Below, piece after piece: positions 21,940 to 33,036 of a DNA stretch of 64,000 nucleotides. Location: NCBI GenBank assembly GCA_964016875.1, contig OZ024736.1, positions 5,401,518 through 5,465,517 on the forward strand, in the 5' to 3' direction. The translations under genes were made by a program, and so were the position numbers. Position 1 is the stretch's first letter. The number at the start of each line of letters is the position of its first letter. Below the pieces are notes generated by a model. It was not told the origin of the DNA. It did no database searches and saw only the letters and a program-made list of their open reading frames with translations. The stretch is from Fallopia convolvulus (taxonomy: Eukaryota; Streptophyta; Magnoliopsida; Caryophyllales; Polygonaceae).

Positions 21940-24900
21940 TCATCTTCTCCTCCAACGTTTTCGCTTTCTCTCTCTTCGTCTTTTCGGTTTCCAGTCGCAC
22001 CACCACTCCTTCCACACTAATTCTAAGCAAGTAAGTACTCGACCCTCTTTTTCTCGTCTTTTGGTGTTCTTCTCTTTCGATTTTCTCCTGTTTGTTTTTT
22101 CTTCGTTTCGTGCTCTTGAGGGGCGACAGTGTGTCGCCTGGTATTTCGTGTCGGTGTCACGGTGGCGAAACGGTGGCGGTGAGGTTGGCGTGTGTTTCTG
22201 TGCGGCGCCCTCACCACTTTTCTTCGCTTTTTTTGTTTTGTTTTGTTTTGCGCTTTGGTGGGCGATGGTTGTTTCTCGCCAGCGCTGCGGCGGCGATACG
22301 ATAGTGGTGAGGGTGGCTCCCGTTCTGGCGCGGTTCCCTCGCCATCTTCTTTGCTCTTTCTTGCTCTATCTTTTTTTGGTTTGGGTTTTAGTGTTTTTCA
22401 TCAGTGTCGTGGTGGCGGGACGGTGGGGCAAGGGTGGCGACCGCCACGTCTTTGAACCTTTCGTCCGCCAATTGATGGTTGGATGTTTGCTTTTTCCGCC
22501 GTTTTGAAATTTGAGATCCTCGAAAACCCAAACGTCATGATGCCCGACAGATGAGACGTTTGGGCTTCCACCGCTGGTTGGTATTCTTCTTTCTCTTTCC
22601 TATTTTTGGCGCTTCAAAATCTCCCCCGCCGTCCTATCTTATCAGAGTAGCTTCTAGGGCGCCACGTAGCTTTTCTCCCCTTATGACTTCACATTCTCTT
22701 TTTCTGGTTGTTGTGCCCGATGTCTCAAACCTCTTTTCTTTTCTAGGTGCTCGCCTTTCTTGGCCTAGACGTCGTTCTTTTCATGCCTAGTAGAGCTTCT
22801 GTGAGCCCCCCACCAGGCTTTGTGTTCAAAGCTCAAGAGGGATTCTACGAGGAGGTTTCCAAGTCCGTAGGGAGAGTAGAGCCTAGCGACTCCCAGAACC
22901 CGAGGTCTCCCTCGTTGGTTTTCAGCGACCCTTCTTCCAGCGACTTTGTTGTTTCCATCAACTCCTGCTTTCATCAACTTCGTGCATCGTCTGGTGTCAA
23001 GATGGCGTCGTCTTCGATTTCCGATGAGGAAGTTGCCGAGGTTGTTGTGAGATCGTCTGACTCTCCCGACCGTGCGAGCTTCTTCACGGAGTACAATACT
23101 GACGTTGTGTCCTGCGTCCCGCCCGTCCTTGAGGAGCGGATCCCCGCGTCCTCAGATTTAAACGAGGCTTTTCTATCAGAGGGGGAGCCCACGACCTTGA
23201 AGCTAAAAGACCTCGCGTACGCCGAAGAAGATGGCCGCTCCTTGGCGCACTACGAAAGGTGCGTGGTAGTACACCTTTTTAGTCTCCAGGCGGGCTTCAG
23301 GCTACCTCTGGCCCAACACGTCATTGACTTCTTGTGGGCCATGCGCATCTGCCATGCTCAGTTGTTTCCCAACGCGTGGAGGTTGTTGTGCGCCTACACT
23401 GTTCGTAGTCGTGAGGTCGGGTACGGGTCGGATCTTGGCATCATGTCGAGCCTATTCCTTGCGAGGAGGGAGCAAAAGTCCTGCCTTATCAACCTCAGTA
23501 TGCCAGGCATAAAACTCACCACGGTCCCATCGAACGTCGCGCCGTGCAAGAAAAAGTGGTTCCTGGTTAGAGATCTCACCGGGAGGTATCTCAATTTTCC
23601 CACGGCACCGAACAACTTCGTCCGGCCCAAGAGTACGCATGACGTTACCGAACTCAAGGAACTCAAGGCCCGATATGCTCCGGAGCGCCAGGCAGAGTTC
23701 GAGGAGTATTTAGCGCAGGACCAGCTTGAGCGGGCCGGCCTGAGCCTCACCCTTCCCCCCCCCCCCCCCCCCCCCCGCGCGATGGTAAAGAGGGTACTTA
23801 ACTTTTCTCTTGTTTGCTTTTGTTGTTTGCCTTTCGTTGTTAGGTAGTGAGGTTAGAGACCTCGCTAGCTTGTTTTGTTTAACATTGTCTTTGGGCCGCG
23901 AGGTTGAAAACCTCGCGAGCTTGACTTGTTTCTTGCTTCTTGTCTAACTTACTTTATTGTTTTTCTTCGACAGTGGATCTCTTTGGCGCTCTCACCTCGA
24001 AGTCGCAGGGCAAGAAGCCTGCGACTTCCAGTTCCACGACACCGATCTCCCGAGGTCAAAAGGGAGTAGTCATAAAGGAGTTGACTTCGCTGGCAAGGCC
24101 ACCCACCTCGCAGCCGAAGGCCGCACCCCCGGCACCGAAGGTGTCCGGGGAGAAAACTCATGAGGGGTCCCCTCCTAAGGGGGGCGTCGCGAAGGGGGAC
24201 GTTGTGAAGACGTCATCCCAAGCCTCCCGAGGAGCCGGCGAAGGAGCCGGGTCCAAGAGAAAAAATACAAAGTCCCCCCGCGGGGATAAAAAGAAGCAGA
24301 GGGGGATGGTCAAAGGGGAGACTCGGGAGGGGAGGAGGCACAACACCCCGACCCCGTGAGCCGGATTGCGTCCGCCACCGGGCCCCCGGCCGATAAATTT
24401 CACTGTCCTTGACCCGCCCGGGGCGTTCCCAAGGATTGGGACAAGGCGGATTGGAAGGAAGAGGTCGCGTGGGCGAACAACCTCTCGGAGGTCGCTCTTA
24501 ACGACGAGATCCTCCGTTACTCGGCGATGGTATGTTTTCTTTCGAGATTATCTCCCTTGTTGGTTTTGTTGTCACTATCTTTGCTCTTAACACATTTTTT
24601 GGTTTTTCAGCATCACTTCTTTGATAATTACAACTGCAATCGTGTTAACCTCCTCCACAAAAAGATGGATAGGATGGAGGCGAGGCTCAAGGCCCGCGAC
24701 GTTGACATCGAGAAAAAGAACAAAGAGCTCGCGAAGGCTGAGAGGCGGGTTCAAGCCGCGGAGGCCGCGGCGACGGATGAGGCCGCCAGGGCCAAGGAGG
24801 AGGTGAAAAGGTCACGAAGAAGGGGGCGAAGGCCATCAGGGGTCTTCAGGGCGAGGATGGGGACCTCAGGGCTGATGACAAGGAGCTCCGAGGTAAGCTA

Positions 24901-25436
24901 TCTGCGGAACACAAATTCTTCAAGGAAAAGGAAGCAAAGCTTCGGAAGGCTGAGAAGGAGATTACCAACCTCCGACGGCGTGTTGTTGAGCTCAACGAGG
25001 AGGTGAAAGCCGCTGGCCCCAAGCACGTGGCTTCCGAGGCATACAAGGAGGAGTTGGTGGAGAGCGTGCGGAAGATGTTCCGCAGGCCGTCTGCATGGGG
25101 GTTAAGCAGGCGGTCGCGAAGTACGGGCACATCGACCCACGCATCTCCTTTTTCAACCCTAACTATGAGGAGACCATGGGGGAGGAAGCCGGGGAGGAGC
25201 CCGAGGGAGAATGTGAATTTTTCCTCAAAGAGGATAGGACAATGGTCTCCGAGGCAACCTCCGCGGAGGGCCTCGTCCAGGGAGGTCTGGACGATGTCGT
25301 CGTGGACCCTCAGCCCGTGTCTGTTGTGCCGAGCTCCCAGTCCGATGCCATATCTGCTCCGCCCGTCCTTCAACCTCCTACGGACCCTACTGTCGATGCC
25401 CCGAAAGACGTCGATGCCGAGGCCTCGAAGAACTGA
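21940..25436 (+). pseudogene. Antisense, intron-containing accessory gene of the Tat element
   Basis: It is transcribed opposite to gag-pol. A leader exon (donor at 22031) joins exon 2 at 22747 (acceptor TTTTCTTTTCTAG), with ATG at 22783. The exon-2 product resembles the domain called putative gypsy-type transposon (HLFSLQAGFRLPLAQHVIDFL, QLFPNAWRLLCAY). A poly-C/proline run at about 23755-23776 precedes a donor at 23785. An acceptor at 23973 opens a Lys/Pro/Ser-rich exon. An intron near 24530-24610 precedes a long coiled coil (MDRMEARLKARDVDIEKKNK) and an acidic C-terminus ending at 25436. Frameshifts at the C run, at about 24300, 24810 and 25080, plus internal stops, show decay. Antisense ORFs in this position are known from Tat elements such as Grande; their role is unknown. 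Confidence 0.65.
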
Positions 25437-25923
25437 AGGGCGTCCCTGGTTTTGTAATAATTTTTTTGTTATATTGGTGGCCCCGCGGGGTTTGTAATGA
25501 AACACTTAGGCCCTTGTGGCTTTTTTATGCAATTTCTTTCTTTTTTTCTTATGGTTGTATACGTTTCTTGTTTCAATATACATACGTTTCTTGTTTCAAT
25601 TTACATGCATACATATTTTGTATCCCGATCCAACCCCATGGCCTAAGTGCCACAGTGTTTGTGCTATACTTGGGCCACATCGGGTGCTTGTTTTTATGCC
25701 GAGGTTCCGAGCTTCGCTCGGATACCGCATGATGGAGTGAGATTTTTCTACCTAGACTAATTGCTAGTGTAGAAATGATAAGAATTTTTTGCACATATCT
25801 CGATTGAAAACTCGTTTCGCTTTAAGACCCCGTCACCTTGAGAGTTAGCGGATCTTGCTTATTTAGAGAGTCAGGACCTCGTCCATTTAGAGAATTAGCG
25901 AACCTTGCTTACTTAGAGAGTCA
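25437..25923. other. Spacer between antisense gene and minisatellite
   Basis: No gene. It is AT-rich with short repeats of GAGAGTYAGC-type sequence near 25840-25925. It may serve as the 3' untranslated region of the antisense gene. Confidence 0.5.
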
Positions 25924-27613
25924 GCAAGGGGTGGACCTTTAACGAGATTCTCCAACCCCCAAGCGGGAAGCGAAGGGTGGACCTTTAACGAGATTCTCCA
26001 ACCCTAAGCGGAAAGCGAGTGGTGGACCTTAAAATAGATTCTCCAACCCCAAGAGGGAAGAGAGGGGTGGACCTTTAACGAGATTCTCCAACCCCAAGCG
26101 GGAAACGAGGGGTGGACTTTTAACGAGATTCTCCAACCCCAAGCGGGAAGCGACGGGTGGACCTTAAACAAGATTCTCCAACCCTAAGCGGGAAGCGATG
26201 GGTGGACCCTTAACGAGATTCTCCAATGCCAAGCGGGAAGCGAGGGGTGGACCTTTAACGAGATTCTCCAACCCCAAGTGGGAAGCGAGGGGTGGACCTT
26301 TAACGAGATTCTCCAACCCCAAGCGGGAAGCGAGGGGTGGACCTTTAACGAGATTCTCCAACCCCAAGCGGGAAGTGAGGGGTGGACCTTAAATGAGATT
26401 CTCCAACCCTAAGCGGAAAGCAAGGGGTGTACCTTTAACGAGATTCTCCAACCCCAAGGGGGAAGCGAGGGGTGGACCTTTAACGAGATTCTCAAACCCC
26501 AAGCGGGAAGCGAGGGGTGGAGCTTTAACGAGATTCTCCAACCCCAAGCGGGAAGCGAGGGGTGGAGCTTAAACGAGATTCTCCAACACCAAGCGGGAAG
26601 CGAGAGGTGGACCTTTAACGAGATTCTCCAACCCCAAGCGGAAAGCGAGGAGTGGACCTTAAACGAGATTCTCCAACCCCAAGCGGGAAGCGAGGGGTGG
26701 ACCTTTAACGAGATTCTCCAATCCCAAGCGGGAAGCGAGGGGTGGAGCTTAAACGAGATTCTCCAACCCCAAGCAGGAAGCGAGGGGTGGACCTTTAACG
26801 AGATTCTCCAACCCCAAGCGGGAAGCAAGGGGTGGACTTTTAACGAGATTCTCCAACCCAAGCGGGAAGCGACAGGTGGACCTTAAACGAGATTCTTCAA
26901 CCCTAAGCGGGAAGAGAGGGGTGGACCTTTAATGAGATTCTCCAACCCCAAGCGGGAAGCGAGGGGTGGACCTTTAACGAGATTCTCCAACCCCAAGCGA
27001 GAAGCAAGGGGTGGACCTTTAACGAGATTCTCCAACCCCAAGCGGGAAGCGAGTGGTGGACCTTTAACGAGATTCTCCAACCCCAAGCGGGAAGCGAGGA
27101 CTGGACCTTAAACGAGATTCTCCAACTCCAAGCGGGAAGTGAGGGGTGGACCTTTAACGAGATTCTCCAACCCCAAGCGGGAAGCGAGGGGTGGACCTTT
27201 AACGAGATTCTACAACCCCAAGCGGGAAGCGAGGGTTGGACCTTTAACGAGATTCTCCAACCCCAAGCGGGAAGCGAGGGGTGGAGCTTAAACGAGATTC
27301 TCCAACCCCAAGTGAGAAGCGAGAGGTGGACCTTTAACGAGATTCTCCAACCCCAAGCGGGAAGCGTGGAGTGGACCTTTAACTAGATTCTCCAACCCCA
27401 AGCGGGAAGCGAGGGGTAGACCTTTAACGAGATTCTCCAACCCCAAGCGGGAAGCGAGGGGTGGACCTTTAACAAGATTCTCCTACCCCAAGCGGGAAGC
27501 GATGGGTGGACTTTTAACGAGATTCTCCAAGCCCAAGCAGGAAGCGAGGGGTGGACCTTAAACGAGATCCTCTAACCCCAAGCGGGAAACGAGGGGTGGA
27601 CCTAAACACGAGA
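25924..27613. repeat. Minisatellite, 45-bp unit, about 37 copies
   Basis: The unit reads (plus strand) GGGGTGGACCTTTAACGAGA followed by TTCTCCAACCCCAAGCGGGA and AGCGA. Units are mostly 45 bp and 85-100% alike by eye. Since 45 bp is 15 codons, several open frames run through on both strands; they are by-products, not genes. Variant units with CCTTAAAC or GAGCTTAAAC recur about 719 bp apart, suggesting a 16-unit higher-order repeat. It lies just downstream of integrase in the Tat 3' region, the place where Tat elements are known to carry tandem arrays that can seed satellites. Confidence 0.92.
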
Positions 27614-27692
27614 TTTAAATTTTTTAGAGAGTTTTAAAAATTCTGCAATCCTTTATTCACAAAAACTTGTAATAAACCACGAAGTTGAGAGT

Positions 27693-28470
27693 TTACACAT
27701 AATATTTTTTGAGTCGAGCATCGTTCCACGTTTTGCTCAGGGTGCGTCCCTCGCTGTCCTTGAGTTTAAAAGCTCCGGGCGCGACCTCCTTGTAGAGGAG
27801 ATATGGCCCCTCCCAGTTGGGATCCAATTTGCCACCTTCGGTACGCCTCAAAACGTGATTACCTATGACCAAGAGACGAGGTCTGACCTTCCTGTCGTGA
27901 TATACAGCCACGCGACGTTTTATTCTCTAGAGCGCAGTTCAGCTACCTCGCGCAATTCGTCTCTGAACTGTAGATCAACTTTAAGGTTAGCGTCATTCTC
28001 TTTTTCATTGAAGTCAAAAACCCTCGCCGATGGGACCAGAGTTTCCACGAGGACTAGCGCCTCCGCCCCGTAAGCTAGAGCAAAGGGTGTTCGCCTGTTG
28101 CGCGGTGCGCGGTGGTGCGATATGTCCAGAGGACGAGCGGGAGCAGCTCTGTCCAGCGACCTTGCGCCATGCCCAAGCGCTTCTTCAAGTTGGTCAAGAT
28201 GTGGGCGTTGACATTTTCTACCTGGCCGTTGGACTGGGGGTGGGGCACGGAGGAAAATTTGAGGGTTATGCCCAGGTCAAATCGAAAAGTCCGAGTCTCT
28301 TCGCAATCAAACTGGGGGGCCATGATCGGTCATGATGGTCATGGGGACGCCGAAGCGACAAATGAAATTCTTCCATAGGAAGTCGCAGACCTTTGCCCCG
28401 GTGATTTTCGCCATTGCTTGTGCCTCGATCCACTTCATAAAGTAATCGACGATGACCAAGATGTATTGTA
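27693..28470 (-). pseudogene. Tat integrase core and C-terminal domain
   Basis: On the minus strand the second catalytic Asp (TIMTDHGPQF) and catalytic Glu (SNGQVENVNAHIL) of the DDE core are present. After one or two disruptions (about 28075 and 27911) come RPRLLVIGNHVLRRT and the ending KTWNDARLKKYYV, which is the usual integrase tail of Tat elements. It would integrate cDNA. The frames are broken between 27911 and 28075. Confidence 0.85.
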
Positions 28471-29443
28471 CCTAGGCATCCGCTTTGGGAAAGGGCCCGA
28501 GGATGTCCATCCCCCACATCGCGAACGGGCAGGGTGCGTGGATGGATTGAAGCCGGGAGGTCGGGACGTGCTGGAGGTTCCCGTGCTTCTGACATCTGTC
28601 GCATCTCTGGACATAGGCATTCGCATCTTGCTGGAGAGTGCGCCAAAAGTACCCCAGATGGGTGATTTTGTGTGCCAAGGCCCTCCACCCCGGGTGTCCG
28701 CCACAGGTTCCCTCATGTGCCTCATAGAGGATGTGCTCCGTGACCTCGGGTGGTACGCACAGCAAATTGGGCTCAGCGTAGCCTCGGTGGTAGAGCCGGC
28801 CACCAACGATGCAGTAGCGAGCCGCCTGCATTTTCAGCTTCCTGGCCAGTACGGGGTCCTTTGGGAGGACACCGCTCTCCACATATCGTGTTATCGGGAA
28901 CCTCCAATCCTCGATGGTGACGGAGAGGACCTCGCTGGTTACACTTCGCGAGAGTTTTATTTCCACCACCATGCGGTTTCCTACCTCCAAGGGGAGGGTG
29001 GATCCCAACCTTGCGAGAGCATCCACCTTCGTGTTCGAGGTTTGCGCGATGGACTCTACCGCGAAGGTTTCTAGGCACGAGACCAGGGCCTTAACTTTTT
29101 CTCGGTATGCGGGCAGGGATCCCGTTTTGGTGTCATATTGCCCGTTGAGTTGTCGAGCGTCCAGCTCGGAGACAGTGTAGACCCTGATTTTGCGGGCTCC
29201 ACTGAGGAGCTCCATCTCGATCTCGGCGATCATGGCCTCATACTCGGCCTCGTTTTTGGTGGCCTCGAAGGCGAAATTAAGGGCATACTTCATCTCGATT
29301 GAGGGACCAGCGAGGAATATGTTGGCCCCGCAACCGGCATCGCACCGTGAGCCGTCAACGAATACCTTCCACTCTTCCGAGCTTGCGTCGGTTTCGGGGA
29401 AGGTGACCTCCACCATGATGTCTGCGAGGGCTTGCCCCTTCAT
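28471..29443 (-). pseudogene. Tat second RNase H-like domain and integrase zinc domain
   Basis: This frame of about 320 codons starts with WKVFVDGSRCDAGCGANIFL, an archaeal-type RNase H-like domain placed after the ordinary RNase H and diagnostic for the Tat lineage. Later come the integrase HHCC zinc finger (HEGTCGGHPGWRALAHKITH, then C-DRC) and the first catalytic Asp (WGMDILGPFPKA). It ends at a frame break near 28472 before the rest of the core. Confidence 0.88.
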
Positions 29444-29458
29444 CGCGGTTCTTGGGAG

Positions 29459-29749
29459 CTAGCTGATATCGAACTCGAAGAGCTCGACTGCCCATTTCGT
29501 CATACGCCTGGAGAGGGCGGGTTGGTGGACGATTTGTCGGAGTGGGAGGTCAGAGAGGACCTGGATGGGGTGTGCATGGAAGTAAGGACGTAAACGCCTT
29601 GCGGCGGTCACGACTGCCAGCACCATCTTCTCGGCCAGGGAGTATCGTTGCTCTGCAAGTTGGAGCACGCGACTTACAAAGTATACTGGGTGCATGGCCT
29701 CTCTAGTTAGCACCGCGCTGACTGTCTCCGGGCTCACGGCCACGTACAA
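29459..29749 (-). pseudogene. Tat RNase H
   Basis: The frame shows PVYFVSRVLQLAEQRYSLAE, KMVLAVVTAARRLRPYF and MTKWAVELFEFDIS, the usual Tat RNase H tail leading into the second RNase H-like domain. It is separated from RT by stops near 29750-29810. Confidence 0.82.
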
Positions 29750-29808
29750 TTAAAAATATTTGCCAGCCAGTGGGGGTGACAATGTGGGAAGCTTTGACAG
29801 GAAGGTAT

Positions 29809-31401
29809 TTAATTCAGAGACAGCGACTTCGAGCCTTTCATCCCAAACGAACTTGTCAATTTTTTTAGAGCGGCAAAGAAAGGAAGAGATTTCTCCACTA
29901 AACGGGAGCAAAACCTTCCCAGGTAGTTTACATCGTCGTTGAGCCGATGTACTTCAGTTCGCGACCTTGGAGACCTCATTGAGAGGATCGACTCGACCTT
30001 GGCGGGGTTGACGTCGATCCCGCGCTCGCTGATCATGAAGACAAGGAACTTCCCCGACGATACGCCGAAGACGCACTTCTCAAGGTTCAGGCTGAGGCGG
30101 TTGTGCTTGAGGGTGGCGAAAACCTCAATGAGGTCGACCAGATGCTCTTTGGGGCTTTTGCTCCGTACCACGATGTCGTCGACGTAGGCCGACACGTTCC
30201 TCCCCAGGTGGTTTTTGAAAACCCGGTCAATGAGACGCTGGAATGTGGCCCCAGCGTTTTTAAGGCCAAAGGGCATGACCTTGTAGCAGTATGTCCCCCG
30301 CTGTGTGATGAAGGACGTCTCTTCCTCGTCACGTGGATTCATCGAGATCTGATTGTATCCCAAGTAAGCGTCGAGGAAGCTCAAGACCTCGTGACCCACA
30401 GTTGAATCAACGAGCTCGTCAATCGAGGGTAAGGTGTAGTTGTCCTTGGGACACGCCTTGTTGAGGTCCTTGAAGTCCATACACATTTGCCACTTGCCTC
30501 CGACTTTCTTGACAAACACAACGTTGGACAGCCATCTCGGATATTGGACCTCGCGGATGAATTCTGCAGCCAACAGCTTTGCCACCTCGTCATTTGCAGC
30601 GTTCGCCCTTTCTTCGTTCATTTTTCTTCGTCGCTGCACCACAGGGCGAGTGGCGACGTCGACGTTTAGGGAGTGCTGGGCCACGGTTCGAGGAACACCG
30701 CGGAGGGCTTTCACGGTCCAGGCGAACACGTCGCGGGACCCAGCGAGCAAGGCTTCTAGTGATGTTGCCGACGTCCCAGTGAGACATTCCCCCAGGTAGA
30801 TTTTCTCGAACTTGCTCTCGAAGGGGGATATCACCCTTCTCTCTGCCTCGGGGATGGGGATCGTGAAGTCCCGGACTTCGAGGTCGGCCTCACCGGAGGA
30901 CTCCACCATGAATATTGGGCACTTTTGTTTTGTCGAAGTCACAGAGCAGACGCGGCCCTCTTCCTGGTTGCCCTTCACCTCCCCGACTCCGTCATCGACG
31001 GGGAACTTCATTTTGAGGTGGTAATTGGAGACCACCGCCTGGAACTTCATCAGGGAGATCCTCCCGATGATGGCGTTGTAGGCCGAGGGTAGGTGCACCA
31101 CCGTAAATTCCACCATCTCGGTTCTTCTTGTGGAGCCGGTGTCGAGCGTCATCCAAAGGTCTATGAGACCGGCGACGTCGACCTCGTTTCCCGAGAAGGA
31201 GGTGAGTTTCCCAGCGTAGGGCTTCAGGGATGTTGTGGAGATGCCCAATTGCTCGAAGGCGCCGTAGTACATAATGTCCACGGAGGACCTTGTGTCCACC
31301 AGTACTCGCTTCACTATTTTCGAGCCCAATTGAGCGTGGATTACCAAGGGGTCGGAGTGCAGCATGTGGAGTCCCTCGGAGTCCTCGGAGCTGAAGGCCA
31401 A
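29809..31401 (-). pseudogene. Tat protease and reverse transcriptase
   Basis: This open frame of 530 codons starts with a retropepsin whose active site reads VDTRSS instead of the DTGSS type (Gly to Arg, about 31286-31310). RT follows with WLSNVVFVKKVGGKWQMCMD, NKACPKDNYTLPSIDELVD, GTYCYKVMPFGLKNAGATFQ and catalytic Y-V-D-D (about 30174-30188). RT motifs look intact, but the protease glycine loss should inactivate processing. It is the longest intact frame of the Tat element. Confidence 0.9.
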
Positions 31402-31485
31402 ACCTACGTGAGTCCGCGACGTCTGTGCAAAGCTATACCCATAGGGCTTGTGGTGGGTTGCCCTTGCATATCTCTTTCTTTCTGC

Positions 31486-32990
31486 CTAGCTTGAACCTGC
31501 CAGCGAGGGTCCACCCGAGATGGTATGGATGTATCCGTCGGGTGTCGCGTTTTGCCCGGAACGAGCCTGCCTCGCGGGGGCGTTTTGCTCAACGTTGTTG
31601 GCGCGAGGCTGGATCGGGCCTTGTTGTACGGTATTGGCTCCCGACGCGGGGTTGGCGCTCCCCCTCTCATTTGGGTTATAAGCGGAGCCGTCTTTGCCTT
31701 TGTAACCCCATGGTTTCCTACCAAAGCAGCTCCAACCCCCGCCGCCGCCTCCGCGGTTGTTATAGCGGTTGTTGTTCCTGTTGTCGTTGTTGTTGTTCCT
31801 GTTGTTGTTGCTCTTGTAGTCGGCATGTCGGTCATGGGCTTGCGTCATGTATGCATCCCTCGCGGCTGGCGTGGCCTTTTTTGCCTTCCCCTTAGCTAAG
31901 GTTACGATTTCCTTGTCGGTCCTCGGTCGCGAGCTCTGGTTGACGGCATCGTCGGCATATACTTGGGTCGTGATCCGGGTACACAAGTCATCGTACGTCG
32001 TTGGGCATTTGTAGATGATGTAGGTCTTGAAGGGACCTGGACACAGGTTGCCCATGAGGATATCTCGCACCGATGCTTCATCGATGTGTGCGATCTCCAT
32101 GACCGCGGTGGTGAACCTTGTAAAGAAGGTGCCCAATTGCTCGCTCTCCCCCTGCTCAATACCGCGGAGATCCCGCATGTTCTTCTTGCGCTTCCTCGAG
32201 CCATTAAAGTGTGTGATAAAGGATTCACACAGCTGAGAGAACGAGGCCACCAACTCTACCTTGAGGCTTATGAACCACGTAATCATAGCCTTGTCCACGG
32301 TGGTCGGGAAGATGCGGCAGAATATGGCGTCATTTTAGGAGTTGACGTTCATCTGGACGGCGAAGTGTTTTACGTGGTCTTCGGGGTCGGCCGTGTCGTC
32401 GTAGATCCCCATTTGTGGCCAATGGAAACCTTTGTGCATGGGTGCCTCTTGGATCTCGGTCACAAAGGGGTTACGATATCCGGCCTCGGCGGATTGGCGG
32501 CGCGATTTTGACTTCACCAAGGGGTGCACTGTACTCCCTGCTGTTTCAGACAACTCTGTTTTCCGCATCCTTGAATGTCGCGAGTGGGATCGCGAGATCT
32601 TCATTAGGTCCCGGGAAGGTCTCTCCGTGGTGGAGCCGTTGGTCGATTTTTCCTACCCCGGCATATGCCCCGGGACGTACGCGGGTACGTACTCGGAGTG
32701 AGGTTGTCCCTAAGCGGGGATAGGGACGTATGGGGAGCGTGACCTGGCTGGTATTGTCCGTAACCTGGGTAGGGATACGGGATTGGGGGTGCACCGCCCT
32801 GTTCATACCCTTGGAATGGGTAGGGGTTTTGTGGGGCGTTGTACGTCCACCCCAGAGGGACCACGAACGGGCAACCCGGAGGCCCCGTGGCCATCCATTG
32901 CGGGGTCTCGGGCATGTTATCGGGGTGTTTGGGGAAAAAAGTTGTTTGGGCAAGCCATTTTGAGGGGTTCAAAAGCCAAGGTTTGCACAA
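31486..32990 (-). pseudogene. Tat gag
   Basis: The core (about 31950-32600, minus strand) has MGIYDDTADPEDHVKHFAVQ, AMITWFISL, FSQLCESFITHF and a Gln/Glu-rich helix (GESEQLGTFFTRFTTAVMEI), as in Tat gag proteins. A TAA near 32335 splits it. The N-terminal part is Pro/Gly/Tyr-rich. The C-terminal part is Asn/Arg/Gly-rich and ends with HTISGGPS, the typical junction before protease. A zinc knuckle is not clear. It forms the particle shell; this copy has stops and frameshifts. Confidence 0.82.
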
Positions 32991-33017
32991 ATCGGGAAAC
33001 TACTTAGGATGAAGAGG

Positions 33018-33035
33018 TTCCCACAGACGGCGCCA
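33018..33035 (-). promoter_or_regulatory. Tat primer-binding site
   Basis: On the minus strand, TGGCGCCGTCTGTGGGAA starts one base after the 5' LTR. The TGGCGCCG core is the usual Gypsy primer-binding start; I cannot name the tRNA with certainty. Confidence 0.7.
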
Positions 33036-33036
33036 G

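Noticed and set aside
22061..22507. 148-codon hydrophobic frame that could suggest a membrane protein
   Set aside because: It lies inside the first intron of the antisense Tat gene and is T-rich intron sequence read as Phe/Leu/Val.
26409..26861. 150-codon frame in the minisatellite, and similar frames at 26164-26367 and 26883-27086
   Set aside because: They are open only because the unit length is a multiple of three; the peptide is a plain 15-residue repeat with no start context or promoter.
25924..27613. Regular 45-bp repeats looking like a CRISPR array
   Set aside because: Units are continuous with no unique spacers, lie in a plant Tat retrotransposon and have no cas genes nearby; it is a minisatellite.
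28418..29074. 218-codon plus-strand frame over the Tat polymerase
   Set aside because: It is the opposite-strand shadow of the RNase H/integrase frame 28472-29443 and has no domain of its own.
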